Source: Alphaproteobacteria bacterium
GTDB taxonomy: Bacteria; Pseudomonadota; Alphaproteobacteria; Reyranellales; Reyranellaceae
Assembly: GCA_947474005.1 (NCBI GenBank)
Contig: CANJHI010000013.1
Location: 1 to 56,363, forward strand
Length of the DNA stretch: 56,363 nt
Reading direction: 5' to 3'
Every line of letters begins with the position of its first letter. The stretch's first letter is position 1. The notes under the pieces were generated by a model. It did no database searches, was not told where the DNA came from, and saw only the letters and a list, made by a program, of their open reading frames with translations. This document shows, piece after piece, positions 1-8,494 of the stretch. The position numbers were made by a program, and so were the translations under genes.

Positions 1-1176
1 GCTTCGGTGATGATGAGCCTCGCGATGGGCATGCGTCAGTGCCTTGGGCTTTTCCTGCCCCCGATGACCCAGGCGCTGGCCATCTCGGCATCGGATTTCA
101 CCTTCGCAATCGCGATACAGAACGTCGTCTGGGGCCTGGCACAGGCGCCGCTCGGGGCGATGGGCGATCGCTGGGGCTTGCGTCCCGTCATGGCGCTGGG
201 GGCGATGGCGTATGTCGTCGCGATGGCGGCCATGACGGCCGCCACCGGCATCTGGACGTTCGTCCTGGCGCAGACGTTGATCGGCATCGGCATCGCCTGC
301 ACAGGGTCGTCACTGGCGATGACGGCGACGGCGCGCGCTGCTTCGCCCGAGCGGCGCAGCATCGTCCTGGGCATCGTCGGCGCCTTCTCCTCGGTCGGCA
401 CGCTCGTGATCGCGCCTGGCCTGCAGGCGCTGCTCGGCGTGTGGGACTGGCGATGGGGAGCGGCGCTGTTCGTCCTGCTCGCGGCGGCGATGGTGCCGGC
501 GGCGATGATCACCGGCCGGGTCGACCGCATTCCCCAGCCGTCGCTGCAGCGGGCGTCGGCCGGCGCGGCGATCGGCGAGGCGCTGCGCAACCGCCGCTTC
601 GTCGTGCTGTGCTGCACGCATTTCGTCTGCGGCCTGCAGCTCATCTTCATCAACACGCACCTGCCGAACTACCTGGCGATCTGCGGCATGGACCCGATGC
701 TCGGCGCCGCGGCAATGTCCATCATCGGCGGCATCAACATCGCGGGCTGCCTGCTGGCCGGCTGGCTCGGCCAGCGCTACCTCAAGAACGTCCTGCTGGG
801 GCTGACCTATCTCGCGCGCTCCGCCGTGCTGATGATCTATTTCATGATGCCGCCCACGCCCGCGACGACGATCCTCTTCGCCGCCGCGATGGGCATGCTG
901 TGGCTGGGCGTCATTCCGCTGGTGTCGGGCTATGTCGCCGACCTGTTCGGCACGCGCAACATGGCCACGCTCCTGGGCGTGTCGTTCGTCATCCACCAGA
1001 TGGGCTCGGTCGTGGGCGCCTGGGGCGGCGGCATGATCTTCGACATGTTCGGCAACTACGACCTGGCCTGGCGGTTCGGCGTGTCGCTGGGCATCGTGGC
1101 GGGCCTCGTGCAGATCCTGTTCGGTGGACCCTCCGGCACGTGGTCGCGCACGCGGCCCGCAGCCGCGACGGGCTGA
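1..1176 (+). CDS. MFS transporter, 5' end cut by window
   Basis: The reading frame is open to the left edge (the two codons before the GTG at 7 carry no stop), so the true start lies outside; 391 residues are visible. It is a multi-spanning membrane protein with about eleven hydrophobic segments. The cytoplasmic loop GAMGDRWGLRP after the second helix matches the major facilitator signature (G-x-x-x-D-R-x-G). It resembles the oxalate/formate and monocarboxylate-antiporter-like MFS proteins of proteobacteria. The carboxylase gene begins 16 bp downstream on the same strand, so the pair may be one operon and the substrate may be an organic acid fed to that enzyme; that is inference. A second, more distant MFS protein is encoded at 9813-10997. 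Confidence 0.85.
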   Translation, partial: ASVMMSLAMGMRQCLGLFLPPMTQALAISASDFTFAIAIQNVVWGLAQAPLGAMGDRWGLRPVMALGAMAYVVAMAAMTAATGIWTFVLAQTLIGIGIACTGSSLAMTATARAASPERRSIVLGIVGAFSSVGTLVIAPGLQALLGVWDWRWGAALFVLLAAAMVPAAMITGRVDRIPQPSLQRASAGAAIGEALRNRRFVVLCCTHFVCGLQLIFINTHLPNYLAICGMDPMLGAAAMSIIGGINIAGCLLAGWLGQRYLKNVLLGLTYLARSAVLMIYFMMPPTPATTILFAAAMGMLWLGVIPLVSGYVADLFGTRNMATLLGVSFVIHQMGSVVGAWGGGMIFDMFGNYDLAWRFGVSLGIVAGLVQILFGGPSGTWSRTRPAAATG

Positions 1177-1192
1177 AGGGAGCGCCGACCCG

Positions 1193-4100
1193 ATGACCGG
1201 ACAGAAGTTGCTCGTCGCCAATCGCGGCGAGATTGCCATTCGCATCTTTCGCTCGGCCGCAGATCTCGGCATGGGCAGCATCGCGATCTATCCCGCGGAC
1301 GACAGCGCCAGCCTGCATGTCGGGAAGGCCGACACCGCGTTCGCCCTGCCGGGACGGGGAGTCGCCGCGTATCTCGATGGGGCGGCCATCCTGGCGGCGG
1401 CAAAAGAGGCGGGCGCGACGGCGATCCACCCCGGCTATGGCTTTCTGTCGGAGAATGTGACCTTCGCGCGCGCCTGTGCCGACGCGGGCATCACCTTTGT
1501 CGGCCCGACGCCCGGGATCCTGAAACTGTTCGGCGACAAGCACCGCGCGCGCCAGCTTGCCCGCGATACGGGCGTGCCGATCCTCGCGGGCACGGCTGCG
1601 CCCACGACGCTTGAAGAGGCCCGGACATTCATGGCCGGGCTCGGGGCCGGCGCGGCAGTGATGGTCAAGGCGGTTGCCGGCGGCGGCGGCCGTGGCATGC
1701 GGCCGGTCCTGGCGGCGGCCGACCTGGAGGAGGCTTTTATCCGCTGCCGGTCGGAGGCAACCGCCGCCTTCGGGTCGGGCGATCTCTACGTCGAGCAGCT
1801 CGTGCGCCACGCGCGTCACATCGAGGTGCAGGTGATCGGCGATGGGGTGGAGGTGGCGCACCTGTGGGAACGCGACTGCTCGCTCCAGCGCCAGCGGCAG
1901 AAGCTCGTCGAGTTCGCCCCCGCGCCGAACCTGGAGGCGGGCCTGCGTCAGCGGTTGCTGGACGCCGCCGTGAAGCTCGCGCGCACCGCGAACTATTTTA
2001 GCCTCGGCACGTTCGAGTTCCTCGTCGACGACGCCAACGGCACTTTCTATTTCATCGAAGCGAACCCGCGCCTGCAGGTCGAGCATACGGTGACGGAAGC
2101 GGTCACCGGCCTCGACCTGGTCGAGCTGCAGCTCCGGCTGGCGAACGGCGCCACCCTGGCGGAACTGGGCCTCGCGAGCGGCTCGGGCCCAGCACCACGC
2201 GGCATGGCGATGCAGCTCCGCATCAACCTCGAGACGATGCAGCCAGACGGCACGGCCAGGCCCGGCGGCGGCGTGCTCAGCACGTTCGAGCCACCGTCCG
2301 GCCCGGACATTCGTGTCGACGGCTATGGCTATGCCGGCTACGCCACCAACCCGGCTTACGATTCGCTGCTCGCCAAGCTGATCGTTTTTGCCCGCAGCGG
2401 CCGTGTCGAGGACGTGACGGCCAAGGGTTACCGCGCCCTCTGCGAATTCAACATCGCGGGCGCGCCGACGAACATCGCGTTTCTCCAGGCGCTGCTGCTG
2501 GACGAGGACGTGCGCGCCGGCAAGGTCGAGACCGGCTTCGTCGAGGCCCATGCCGCCGCCCTGGTTGCGGTGGGCGCGGCCGTCCATCCGCGTCTCTTTG
2601 CTTCGGCGAAGGCGGCCGCGCAGGAAGACAAAAAACAGGACGCCCGCGCTGGCGCCAGGGTCGACGCCGGCGATCCGCTCTCCGTGCTCGCCTACGGCCA
2701 GGCGGCGCGCGATCGGCCGGAACCGAAAGCGGGCGATCCGCCGGACGGGATGATCGCGATCCGCACGCCGATGCAGGGCACGGTCATCTCGATCGCGTCA
2801 GCGGTCGGCGACGCCGTTCCGGCCGGGGCCGAGGTGGCCGTGATGGAAGCCATGAAAATGGAACACGTCATCGCGGCGAGTGCCGGTGGCATTGTCCGGG
2901 CCATTCATGTCGAACCCGGCGACACGCTCTGGGAAGGCCAGCTGCTGCTCAGCCTCGAGCCGTCCGAGGTGGCGGCCGAAGTCGTGGGCGGCGCGGACGA
3001 GCTCGACCTCGACGCCATTCGCCCGGACCTGGCCGAGGTGCTGGCGCGTCGGGCGCTCACGCGCGACGCGAGCCGGCCGGAGGCCGTCAAGCGCCGCCAC
3101 AAGACCAACCACCGCACCGCGCGGGAAAATGTCGACGACCTGATCGACCCCGGGACGTTCGTCGAGTACGGCCCGCTCATCATCGCGGCGCAGCGGCATC
3201 GGCGGACCCTGGACGATCTGCTGACCCGCAGCCCGGCCGATGGACTCATCGCCGGCGTCGGCCGCATGAACGGGCACATGTTCGACGCGCCAGCCACAGG
3301 CGTCGCCGTGCTGGCCTATGACTACACCGTCTTCGCCGGCACACAGGGCGTTCACAACCACTGGAAGACCGACAAGATCCTCGACATCGCCGAGGACGGG
3401 CGCATGCCGCTGGTGCTGTTCGCCGAAGGCGGCGGCGGCCGGCCCGGCGACGACGACTACGGCGGCTTCATCCAGTTCGACACCTTCCATCATTTCGGCC
3501 AGCTCTCGGCCCTCGTGCCGCTGATCGGCATCGTCTCCGGCCGCTGCTTCGCGGGCAATGCGTCGCTGCTCGGCTGCTGCGACGTGATCATCGCCACGGC
3601 CGATACCACGCTCGGCATGGGCGGCCCGGCCATGGTCGAGGGCGGCGGGCTGGGCGTGTTCACGCCCGAAGAGATCGGCCCGATGTCGGTGCAGACGCGC
3701 AATGGCGTCGTCGACATCCTGGTCGCCGACGAAGCCGAGGCCGTCGCCGTCGCCAAGAGATATCTCGCCTATTTCCAGGGCCCGCTGAAAGAGTGGACCG
3801 CGCCGGACCAGCGGCGGATGCGCCACATCGTGCCGGAGAACCGGCTGCGCAGCTACGAGGTGCGCGACGTCATCCGGACGCTGGCCGACGAAGGCTCGAT
3901 CCTGGAACTGCGCCGCGACTTCGGCCGCACGCTGGTGACGGCGCTGATCCGGCTGGAAGGGCGGACGGTCGGCGTGATGGCCAACGATCCCAAGCAGCTC
4001 AGCGGCGCGGTCGATTCCGACGGCGCCGACAAGGGCGCCCGCTTCATGCAGCTCTGCGATTCCTACGACTTCCCGGTCATCAACCTCTGCGATACGCCCG

Positions 4101-4567
4101 GCATCATGGTCGGGCCCGAGGCGGAGAAGACGGCGCTGGTCCGCCATGCCGCGCGCCTGTTCCTGACCAGCTGCAACATGACCGTTCCGTACTTCACGGT
4201 CGTGCTGCGCAAGGCCTACGGCCTGGGGCAGGCCGCCATGGCCGGCGGCAACTACCGCGCGCCCTACTTCTACGTGTCGTGGCCGACCGGCGAGTTTGCA
4301 CCGATGGGCATCGAGGGGCAGGTCAAGCTCGGCTTTCGCGCCGAGATCGCGGCGATCGAGGATCCGGCGGAGCGCCTCAAATTCTTCGAGGACAAGGTGG
4401 CGAAGGCCTACGACGCCGGCAAGGCGTTGAACCGCTCGACCAATTTCATGCTCGACGACGTGATCGACCCGGCCGAGACGCGGACCTGGGTCGCGAACAT
4501 GCTGGCCGCCATCCGGCCCGCGCTGCCCCGCGCGGGCAAGAAGCGCCCGATGATCGACGCCTGGTGA
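1193..4567 (+). CDS. Single-chain acyl-CoA carboxylase (BC-BCCP-CT fusion)
   Basis: This 1124-residue protein joins all parts of a biotin-dependent carboxylase. Residues 1-450 are biotin carboxylase (start KLLVANRGEIAIRI, ATP-grasp loop GGGGRGMR, HIEVQV, EANPRLQVEHTVTE). A biotinyl domain follows with the signature AMKM, biotinylated Lys555. Residues about 630-1110 are the carboxyltransferase (GRMNG, oxyanion-type loops, GYG-type acyl-CoA motifs). The enzyme carboxylates an acyl-CoA using bicarbonate and ATP. The domain order fits the single-chain long-chain acyl-CoA carboxylases rather than the usual two-subunit acetyl- or propionyl-CoA carboxylases. The ATG at 1193 was chosen because the conserved BC start follows directly; the frame stays open upstream into the MFS gene. 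Substrate chain length cannot be read from the sequence. Confidence 0.92.
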   Translation: MTGQKLLVANRGEIAIRIFRSAADLGMGSIAIYPADDSASLHVGKADTAFALPGRGVAAYLDGAAILAAAKEAGATAIHPGYGFLSENVTFARACADAGITFVGPTPGILKLFGDKHRARQLARDTGVPILAGTAAPTTLEEARTFMAGLGAGAAVMVKAVAGGGGRGMRPVLAAADLEEAFIRCRSEATAAFGSGDLYVEQLVRHARHIEVQVIGDGVEVAHLWERDCSLQRQRQKLVEFAPAPNLEAGLRQRLLDAAVKLARTANYFSLGTFEFLVDDANGTFYFIEANPRLQVEHTVTEAVTGLDLVELQLRLANGATLAELGLASGSGPAPRGMAMQLRINLETMQPDGTARPGGGVLSTFEPPSGPDIRVDGYGYAGYATNPAYDSLLAKLIVFARSGRVEDVTAKGYRALCEFNIAGAPTNIAFLQALLLDEDVRAGKVETGFVEAHAAALVAVGAAVHPRLFASAKAAAQEDKKQDARAGARVDAGDPLSVLAYGQAARDRPEPKAGDPPDGMIAIRTPMQGTVISIASAVGDAVPAGAEVAVMEAMKMEHVIAASAGGIVRAIHVEPGDTLWEGQLLLSLEPSEVAAEVVGGADELDLDAIRPDLAEVLARRALTRDASRPEAVKRRHKTNHRTARENVDDLIDPGTFVEYGPLIIAAQRHRRTLDDLLTRSPADGLIAGVGRMNGHMFDAPATGVAVLAYDYTVFAGTQGVHNHWKTDKILDIAEDGRMPLVLFAEGGGGRPGDDDYGGFIQFDTFHHFGQLSALVPLIGIVSGRCFAGNASLLGCCDVIIATADTTLGMGGPAMVEGGGLGVFTPEEIGPMSVQTRNGVVDILVADEAEAVAVAKRYLAYFQGPLKEWTAPDQRRMRHIVPENRLRSYEVRDVIRTLADEGSILELRRDFGRTLVTALIRLEGRTVGVMANDPKQLSGAVDSDGADKGARFMQLCDSYDFPVINLCDTPGIMVGPEAEKTALVRHAARLFLTSCNMTVPYFTVVLRKAYGLGQAAMAGGNYRAPYFYVSWPTGEFAPMGIEGQVKLGFRAEIAAIEDPAERLKFFEDKVAKAYDAGKALNRSTNFMLDDVIDPAETRTWVANMLAAIRPALPRAGKKRPMIDAW

Positions 4568-4679
4568 TCAGCACTGAGGTGCGGGCAGGGCTGTCGCATA
4601 TGACTCAAAGATCCCCCCCGTTTTGGCCCCCGCCTTTCTGTGCGGCGGCCGAAAAATCGGGCCCGGCGGGAGATCCGAA

Positions 4680-4709
4680 CACCGCCGCCGCGTTGCCGCG
4701 ACGGCGGTG
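4680..4709. terminator. Candidate bidirectional terminator hairpin
   Basis: A 30-base GC-rich inverted repeat, with arms of 13 bases, one mismatch and a TTGC loop, lies between the converging carboxylase gene and the small heat-shock gene. It could end both transcripts. There is no clear T-run on either side, so the call is tentative. Confidence 0.35.
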
Positions 4710-4723
4710 CATCGGTGTCTGGC

Positions 4724-5212
4724 CTAGGCGCGCTTGAGCTGCTCGACCCGGCCGTCGCCGGAATTGCTGCCCGTGTTCTCGAGCACCTTGTCGCCGGTTC
4801 GGGTGGCGATCTCGATGCGCCGCGGCTTCATCGCCTCGGGCACCTCGCGCACCAGGTCGATCTCCAGCAGGCCATGCTCGAACGACGCGGCCTTCACCTT
4901 CACATAGTCGGCGAGGTTGAACTGACGCCGGAAGGCGCGGGCCGAAATGCCCTGGTAGAGATACTGCCCGTTCGGCTGGACCCGCTTCTGGCCCTCGACG
5001 GTGAGCTGGTTCTGCTCGGCCGTGATGGAGATTTCCTCCGGCGTGAAACCTGCCACCGCCAGCGAGATGCGGTAGTTGTCCTCGTCGATGCGGACGATGT
5101 TGTAGGGCGGGTAGTTTTCCTGGCTCTGCGGCAGCGCCGAATTGGCCAGCAGATCGAACAGGTGGTCGAAGCCCACGGTCGACCGCCAGTACGGGGTTGG
5201 ATCGAAGTTCAT
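4724..5212 (-). CDS. hsp20: Small heat-shock protein, Hsp20/IbpA type
   Basis: 162 residues, ATP-independent cytoplasmic holdase that binds unfolding proteins. The start (MNFDPTPYWRSTVGFDHLF) is the class A rhizobial/IbpA type. The alpha-crystallin core follows with YRISLAVAGF, LTVEGQK and FNLADYVKV; the GLLEIDL strand corresponds to the conserved I-x-I/V region near the core end. The ATG at 5212 was preferred over the GTG six bases upstream because AGGAGG stands 8 bases before it. The 5' leader has the hallmarks of a ROSE thermosensor and an RpoH-like promoter (listed separately), so translation and transcription are both expected to be heat-induced. The gene is monocistronic and convergent with the carboxylase. 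Confidence 0.95.
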   Translation of the reverse strand: MNFDPTPYWRSTVGFDHLFDLLANSALPQSQENYPPYNIVRIDEDNYRISLAVAGFTPEEISITAEQNQLTVEGQKRVQPNGQYLYQGISARAFRRQFNLADYVKVKAASFEHGLLEIDLVREVPEAMKPRRIEIATRTGDKVLENTGSNSGDGRVEQLKRA

Positions 5213-5300
5213 AGCCACATCCTCCTCTGAGCAACATGGTTACAAGGGTTTCGAACCGGACCCTCCGGTCCGAGCCGGACCCCCTGAGGGCATCCGGCGA
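5213..5300 (-). promoter_or_regulatory. ROSE-type RNA thermometer in hsp20 leader
   Basis: The roughly 88-base leader of the heat-shock gene carries TTGCTC followed closely by GAGGAGG, then the ATG. This is the U(U/C)GCU motif that pairs with the Shine-Dalgarno and marks ROSE elements in rhizobial small heat-shock genes. Further upstream lies a GGACC/GGTCC hairpin, consistent with the multi-hairpin layout of ROSE. At low temperature the ribosome site should be sequestered, and it should melt on heating. The motif is visible; function is inferred from the family. Confidence 0.75.
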
Positions 5301-5307
5301 CGAGCGA

Positions 5308-5336
5308 TTTAGGTTTGGAAAAAAACCGGGTCAAGG
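5308..5336 (-). promoter_or_regulatory. RpoH (sigma-32)-like promoter of hsp20
   Basis: Read leftward, CTTGAC (5336-5331) is followed, 18 bases after CTTG, by CCTAAAT (5314-5308). This is close to the alphaproteobacterial RpoH pattern CTTG-N17/18-CYTATnT. It would start transcription near 5300, just before the ROSE leader. Confidence 0.6.
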
Positions 5337-5427
5337 GAGTCCGCCAAATTTTTTTCGGGCGGGTCCTTGAATTCCACGGCGGGGATTTTTGATTTCCCGT
5401 TATCGTCATTTTTACAGGAGGTGAGGT

Positions 5428-5994
5428 ATGACACTCGGGTCAGCTGCTTTCCTGCGCAGCCCTGCGCCGGCGACGCCGCAGCCCTTTTTCAGGAGTTTCC
5501 GGCCAGCGAGCCTGCCGGGCACGGCACCGCCGGGCCGGTCGCCCGCCGCCCTTGCGGCCGACGATTGGCCGCGCGACCGGATCCTCGTGGTCGAACCGCA
5601 GGCCATCGTCGCCTTCGACCTGCAGCGCATATTGCGGGGGGCGGGCTACCGGGTCGTCGGTCCCGCGTCCACGGCCGACGAAGCCCGGCGGTCGATCGAT
5701 CGCAGCCCGGTCGATGGCGCCGTCGTCGATCTCGACCTCGACCCGTCGGCGGTTCGGGCGATCGTCGAACTGCTCGACCGCGCCGGCATTCCGGCCGTCT
5801 TCCTGTCGGGCACGGCCTTGGAGGAGCTGCCGGAACGGCACCGTGAACGTCGGCTCGTCCACAAGCCTTACACCGGCGCGGCCTTGTTGGGAGCGGTCCG
5901 GCGGGCGCTGGAATCGGCCGATGACGACGGCGACATTCAATATCGGATCAGTCCCCCGCCGATCTCCTGGCCGCGTGTGATGCCGCAGCTCTAG
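5428..5994 (+). CDS. Stand-alone response-regulator receiver protein
   Basis: 188 residues. After a Pro/Ala-rich, probably disordered first 48 residues comes a receiver (REC) fold: RILVVEPQ, a helix, VVDLDLD with the likely phospho-acceptor Asp101, FLSG with the conserved Ser127, and KPY with the invariant Lys146. The usual acidic pair after the first strand is reduced to Glu-Pro, so Mg2+ binding and phosphorylation may be altered. There is no output domain, so it would act by protein contact, as in single-domain regulators. A strong Shine-Dalgarno (AGGAGGTGA) stands before the ATG. No histidine kinase is nearby. A 94-residue hypothetical gene follows after 3 bases. Confidence 0.82.
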   Translation: MTLGSAAFLRSPAPATPQPFFRSFRPASLPGTAPPGRSPAALAADDWPRDRILVVEPQAIVAFDLQRILRGAGYRVVGPASTADEARRSIDRSPVDGAVVDLDLDPSAVRAIVELLDRAGIPAVFLSGTALEELPERHRERRLVHKPYTGAALLGAVRRALESADDDGDIQYRISPPPISWPRVMPQL

Positions 5995-5997
5995 CGG

Positions 5998-6282
5998 ATG
6001 AGGCGTTCCGCGGAATCGACGGCCATGCACGTTGTCATCACACGAGAGGCTGCAAAGGCCGCCGTCCTGGCTGAAATCGATCGAACGGAAGGGGAGCCGC
6101 CGCCGTGGTTGGAAATGCATCTGTACTGCGCCATCGAGGCAATTCGGCGAGGTGATGCCGAGATAGCCTGCAATCACGTGGTGACCTTGCGCCGTGGTCC
6201 GACCCTTGAAGAAACGACCAGGCTTCCGCGCCGTCCGCTTCTGACCAAAGCCAGGCTGCGCAAGATGCTCGAGGCGCTGTAG
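5998..6282 (+). CDS. Hypothetical protein, 94 aa
   Basis: A small soluble charged protein. The segment MHVVITREAAKAAVLAEIDR and the mostly helical remainder show no family I recognise. It starts 3 bases after the receiver gene and is probably co-transcribed with it, so a role linked to that regulator is possible. A second ATG at 6025 (MHVVITRE) is an alternative start. The coding bias looks like that of its neighbours. Confidence 0.6.
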   Translation: MRRSAESTAMHVVITREAAKAAVLAEIDRTEGEPPPWLEMHLYCAIEAIRRGDAEIACNHVVTLRRGPTLEETTRLPRRPLLTKARLRKMLEAL

Positions 6283-6335
6283 GGGCGTTCGGCTCTCAAT
6301 GCGAAGGAGCTTGGCGGTCGATGCGGGCGGAGGTA

Positions 6336-6349
6336 CGCAGCAATGTCCG
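6336..6349 (+). repeat. Short repeat CGCAGCAATGTCCG, copy 1
   Basis: This 14-base stretch recurs exactly at 9766-9779, and similarity continues for about nine more bases (RRAGCG then YCGA). It lies just before the 87-residue membrane-protein gene. At the second site it forms one arm of a hairpin. Confidence 0.55.
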
Positions 6350-6393
6350 GGAGCGTCGAAGGCTCTCTCGACGAGTCATGGAGGAGGACGCCA

Positions 6394-6657
6394 ATGGGCT
6401 GGCATGACGCTTTGGCGGTGAGGTCGGCGGAGATGGGCAAGACCTCTGCAGCGTTCAAGGCCGGCGCCCGGCGTAAGGCCATCGCGACAGGGCTCTTTCT
6501 CATGGCTGTCTGTGCTGTTGGCACCTTCGTGGGCTGGATGTGGGCACTGCTTCCGGGAGCAGCGGCCGTATGGTCAGCGTTCCAATGTGTGAGCGCGACC
6601 ATGATTGCCTCCCGGATGGAGGCTATGGTGCAGCCTCCATCTGGCAGGACGCCATAG
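6394..6657 (+). CDS. Small predicted membrane protein, 87 aa
   Basis: The protein has one long hydrophobic stretch (about residues 32-62, including GLFLMAVCAVGTFVGWMWALL) that could span the membrane once or twice, preceded by a basic segment (KAGARRKAIA). No family is recognised. The ATG at 6394 was chosen because GAGGAGG ends 6 bases before it. An in-frame ATG at 6343 with GGAGG upstream would add 17 residues, but it lies inside a repeated intergenic sequence. The gene is flanked by non-coding repeats and its reality is uncertain. Confidence 0.45.
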   Translation: MGWHDALAVRSAEMGKTSAAFKAGARRKAIATGLFLMAVCAVGTFVGWMWALLPGAAAVWSAFQCVSATMIASRMEAMVQPPSGRTP

Positions 6658-7070
6658 CGGATGGCGAAGCCGCATTTTGGCGAGTTTGTCGATCGCTGGA
6701 GTATGTCGGATCGGCCCCGTCCCGCAGGTATCGCACGAAGCATATTTTAGAGCGTAGCGGCATAGGGTTCGGATCCGGGTCGCCAACCCAGCGCAGCGTG
6801 ACACGAGACAGGCTGCTCATTGAGGCGCGAGAAACGCGCCGGATGCGGTTTTGACGGTTTTCCGCGCGGTCTCTGGCGCAGACCGAGGTCTCGACGTCAC
6901 AAGTGAGCTGTAACGACATTTGTCGCAACTTGGCGTGACACTACGCGATACCGGCTCGCCTGCGTACACCGGCGTGAGCGGCGCCAACTTTCCCGGTTCG
7001 CGATGACGCGCGCTTCTGACAAACTGCCGGCGCGCGCCGATCTATCGGCCGTTTGTTCTAAGGATCGGAA
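6658..7070. other. Gene-free stretch with intergenic element copy A
   Basis: About 410 bases without a convincing gene. The second half holds the structured element listed at 6822-6940. The first half shows no clear structure or promoter to me. The open frames here lack ribosome sites and recognisable protein character. Confidence 0.5.
6822..6940 (+). repeat. Dispersed structured intergenic element, copy A
   Basis: Four blocks recur in the same order at 9570-9712. They are a GGCGCG...CGCGCC hairpin (6822-6840; 18 of 19 bases shared), GTTTTGACGGT (6848-6858; identical), CGAYGTCACARGTG (6892-6905; 12 of 14 shared) and a 25-base block from ACATTTGTC to GTGACA (6916-6940; 23 of 25 shared). The bases between blocks have diverged. 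This pattern suggests selection on blocks rather than a recent duplication. Confidence 0.65.
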
Positions 7071-7736
7071 ATGGCCGGCTCGTCCCGCTGTCGCGGCAAA
7101 CGTCATACCTTCAAGCAATGGGTCATGGTCGCGGTGTGTGCCCTGGCCGTGTCGGCCTGCGCCGGCGAGTCCTACCAGGTGGCAGCCATGGAAGCTTCCG
7201 ACGGCGGCGACCAGAAGGCGGCCATAAGCCTCGCCCGGAAGGAGGTCGCCCGGTTTACCGGGCCGGACCAATGCTCCCGGACCAACGCGCTCAACTGCGG
7301 GACCCTGGCCCTCGCCTACGGCACGCTGGCCGGCTACCAGATCCTCGACCGCGACCGGACGGGCGGCGAAGCGAGTTTCCGGAGCGCCCGGGAGGCGTTG
7401 ACGCTGACGGAGCCCGAGAACCGGCCGGGCGCCACCGCCATGGTCTACAGGGACGTGTCGGAAGCCTACTGGAAGATCGGCGACCGGACCCGCGCCATCG
7501 ATGTCTTCAAGGACGGACGTGCCGCGGGGGCGGACAAGTACCTGTACATGTCCTCCGCCGCCCGGGCTCTCGATCCGCAACCGGCCAACTCCCCTGCCAA
7601 TCCGCCGGCTACCAATCCAACGGCTACCAATTCACCCACGGGTGGGCCGCAACCGGCCGAGCCGCAACCCGCCGATCCGGAGCCCAACCTGCAACGGACC
7701 GTCCGCTATTGGGGGACGGGCGCGGCGCCGCAGTAA
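7071..7736 (+). CDS. Predicted lipoprotein with TPR-like helices
   Basis: 221 residues. A signal peptide (basic start, then VMVAVCALAVSAC) ends in a lipobox with the lipidated Cys near residue 30. The middle third is helical and repeat-like (ALAYGTLAGYQ, AEASFRSAREAL-type and AYWKIGDRTRAIDVFKDGR segments), resembling tetratricopeptide repeats. The last 60 residues are a low-complexity Pro/Asn/Thr/Ala linker that could run through the periplasm. It is probably anchored in the inner or outer membrane. No precise family is recognised. Three further exported proteins are encoded directly after it (7782-9154). Confidence 0.65.
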   Translation: MAGSSRCRGKRHTFKQWVMVAVCALAVSACAGESYQVAAMEASDGGDQKAAISLARKEVARFTGPDQCSRTNALNCGTLALAYGTLAGYQILDRDRTGGEASFRSAREALTLTEPENRPGATAMVYRDVSEAYWKIGDRTRAIDVFKDGRAAGADKYLYMSSAARALDPQPANSPANPPATNPTATNSPTGGPQPAEPQPADPEPNLQRTVRYWGTGAAPQ

Positions 7737-7781
7737 CGTCCGGGTGATTGCGGTTGAGCCGAAGCCGGCTTCTGCCTCGGG

Positions 7782-8303
7782 CTACGGACAGATTTTCTGG
7801 CGGGGAATGCCCACGTTGAGGTTCGCCGAGATCATGCGATTTCCAGTGCTCGTCCCGATCGTGATCGCGCGAGCCGAGCCGGGTGGGCAATAAATGATCC
7901 CCTTTTCGATCATGCCGTTGTCGACGGTTCGCCTGGCCGTCGGCAAACAGGCGGCGACCTGCTTGTCGGCCTCGGCGATCACCTTGTCTCGTTTCGCGAC
8001 ATCGGCCGCGCCGGGATTGCCGTCGAAGAGGGCGACAGAATAATCGCCGCCGCCGACGAGCGTCGATCCGACGGGCCAGGCCAGATTGGCCGGGGCCTTC
8101 TGATATTGCTTGCCATTGATGAGGGCGTTCCCCGTGAGCGCAATCTTGAGAAGCGCGCAGGCATCTGTCTGCTGGGCCATTGCCGACCCGACCCCCAGGA
8201 GCGCCCCCAAGAGAGTTCCAAGAAGAACCGGCAAGATCGCGCCGGGCAGGGGCTTCCGGCCGCCTCGGCTCGACGCCTTCTTCGGATTGAAAGAGCGGTT
8301 CAT
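7782..8303 (-). CDS. Secreted hypothetical protein, 173 aa
   Basis: The ATG at 8303 was chosen because GAGG stands before it and a signal peptide follows (basic n-region, ILPVLLGTLLGALLGVGSAMA with cleavage before QQ). The longer frame upstream lacks protein character. The mature part has about 120 residues with three or four Cys (DACALL, AACLP, IYCPPG, KICP), suggesting disulfides and a periplasmic or secreted location. No family is recognised. It is divergent from the exported protein at 8495, with about 190 bases between them. Confidence 0.6.
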   Translation of the reverse strand: MNRSFNPKKASSRGGRKPLPGAILPVLLGTLLGALLGVGSAMAQQTDACALLKIALTGNALINGKQYQKAPANLAWPVGSTLVGGGDYSVALFDGNPGAADVAKRDKVIAEADKQVAACLPTARRTVDNGMIEKGIIYCPPGSARAITIGTSTGNRMISANLNVGIPRQKICP

Positions 8304-8494
8304 CTTCACATCCTCGCCGTCGGTCCGATGGTTCTTCCGGGACGCTCGAACGTCACCGGTCGGTCGCCATGATAGCCAGAGCCTGCCATGCAGAGCGAAC
8401 GCAATCTTGCCGGCGGTACGCGTTGAAGTTGTGCATTCATCGATGCTAGCCTTCGAGGCGAAGTGCATCGGCACTCCTGTCTGGAGACGAAATC

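Noticed and set aside
989..2587. 532-residue open frame antisense to the carboxylase gene
   Set aside because: Arg/Ala/Gly-rich shadow typical of high-GC genes; the forward strand encodes clear catalytic motifs throughout.
6174..6743. 189-residue leftward frame opposite the small hypothetical genes
   Set aside because: No family, no ribosome site, overlaps repeats and two better-supported forward frames.
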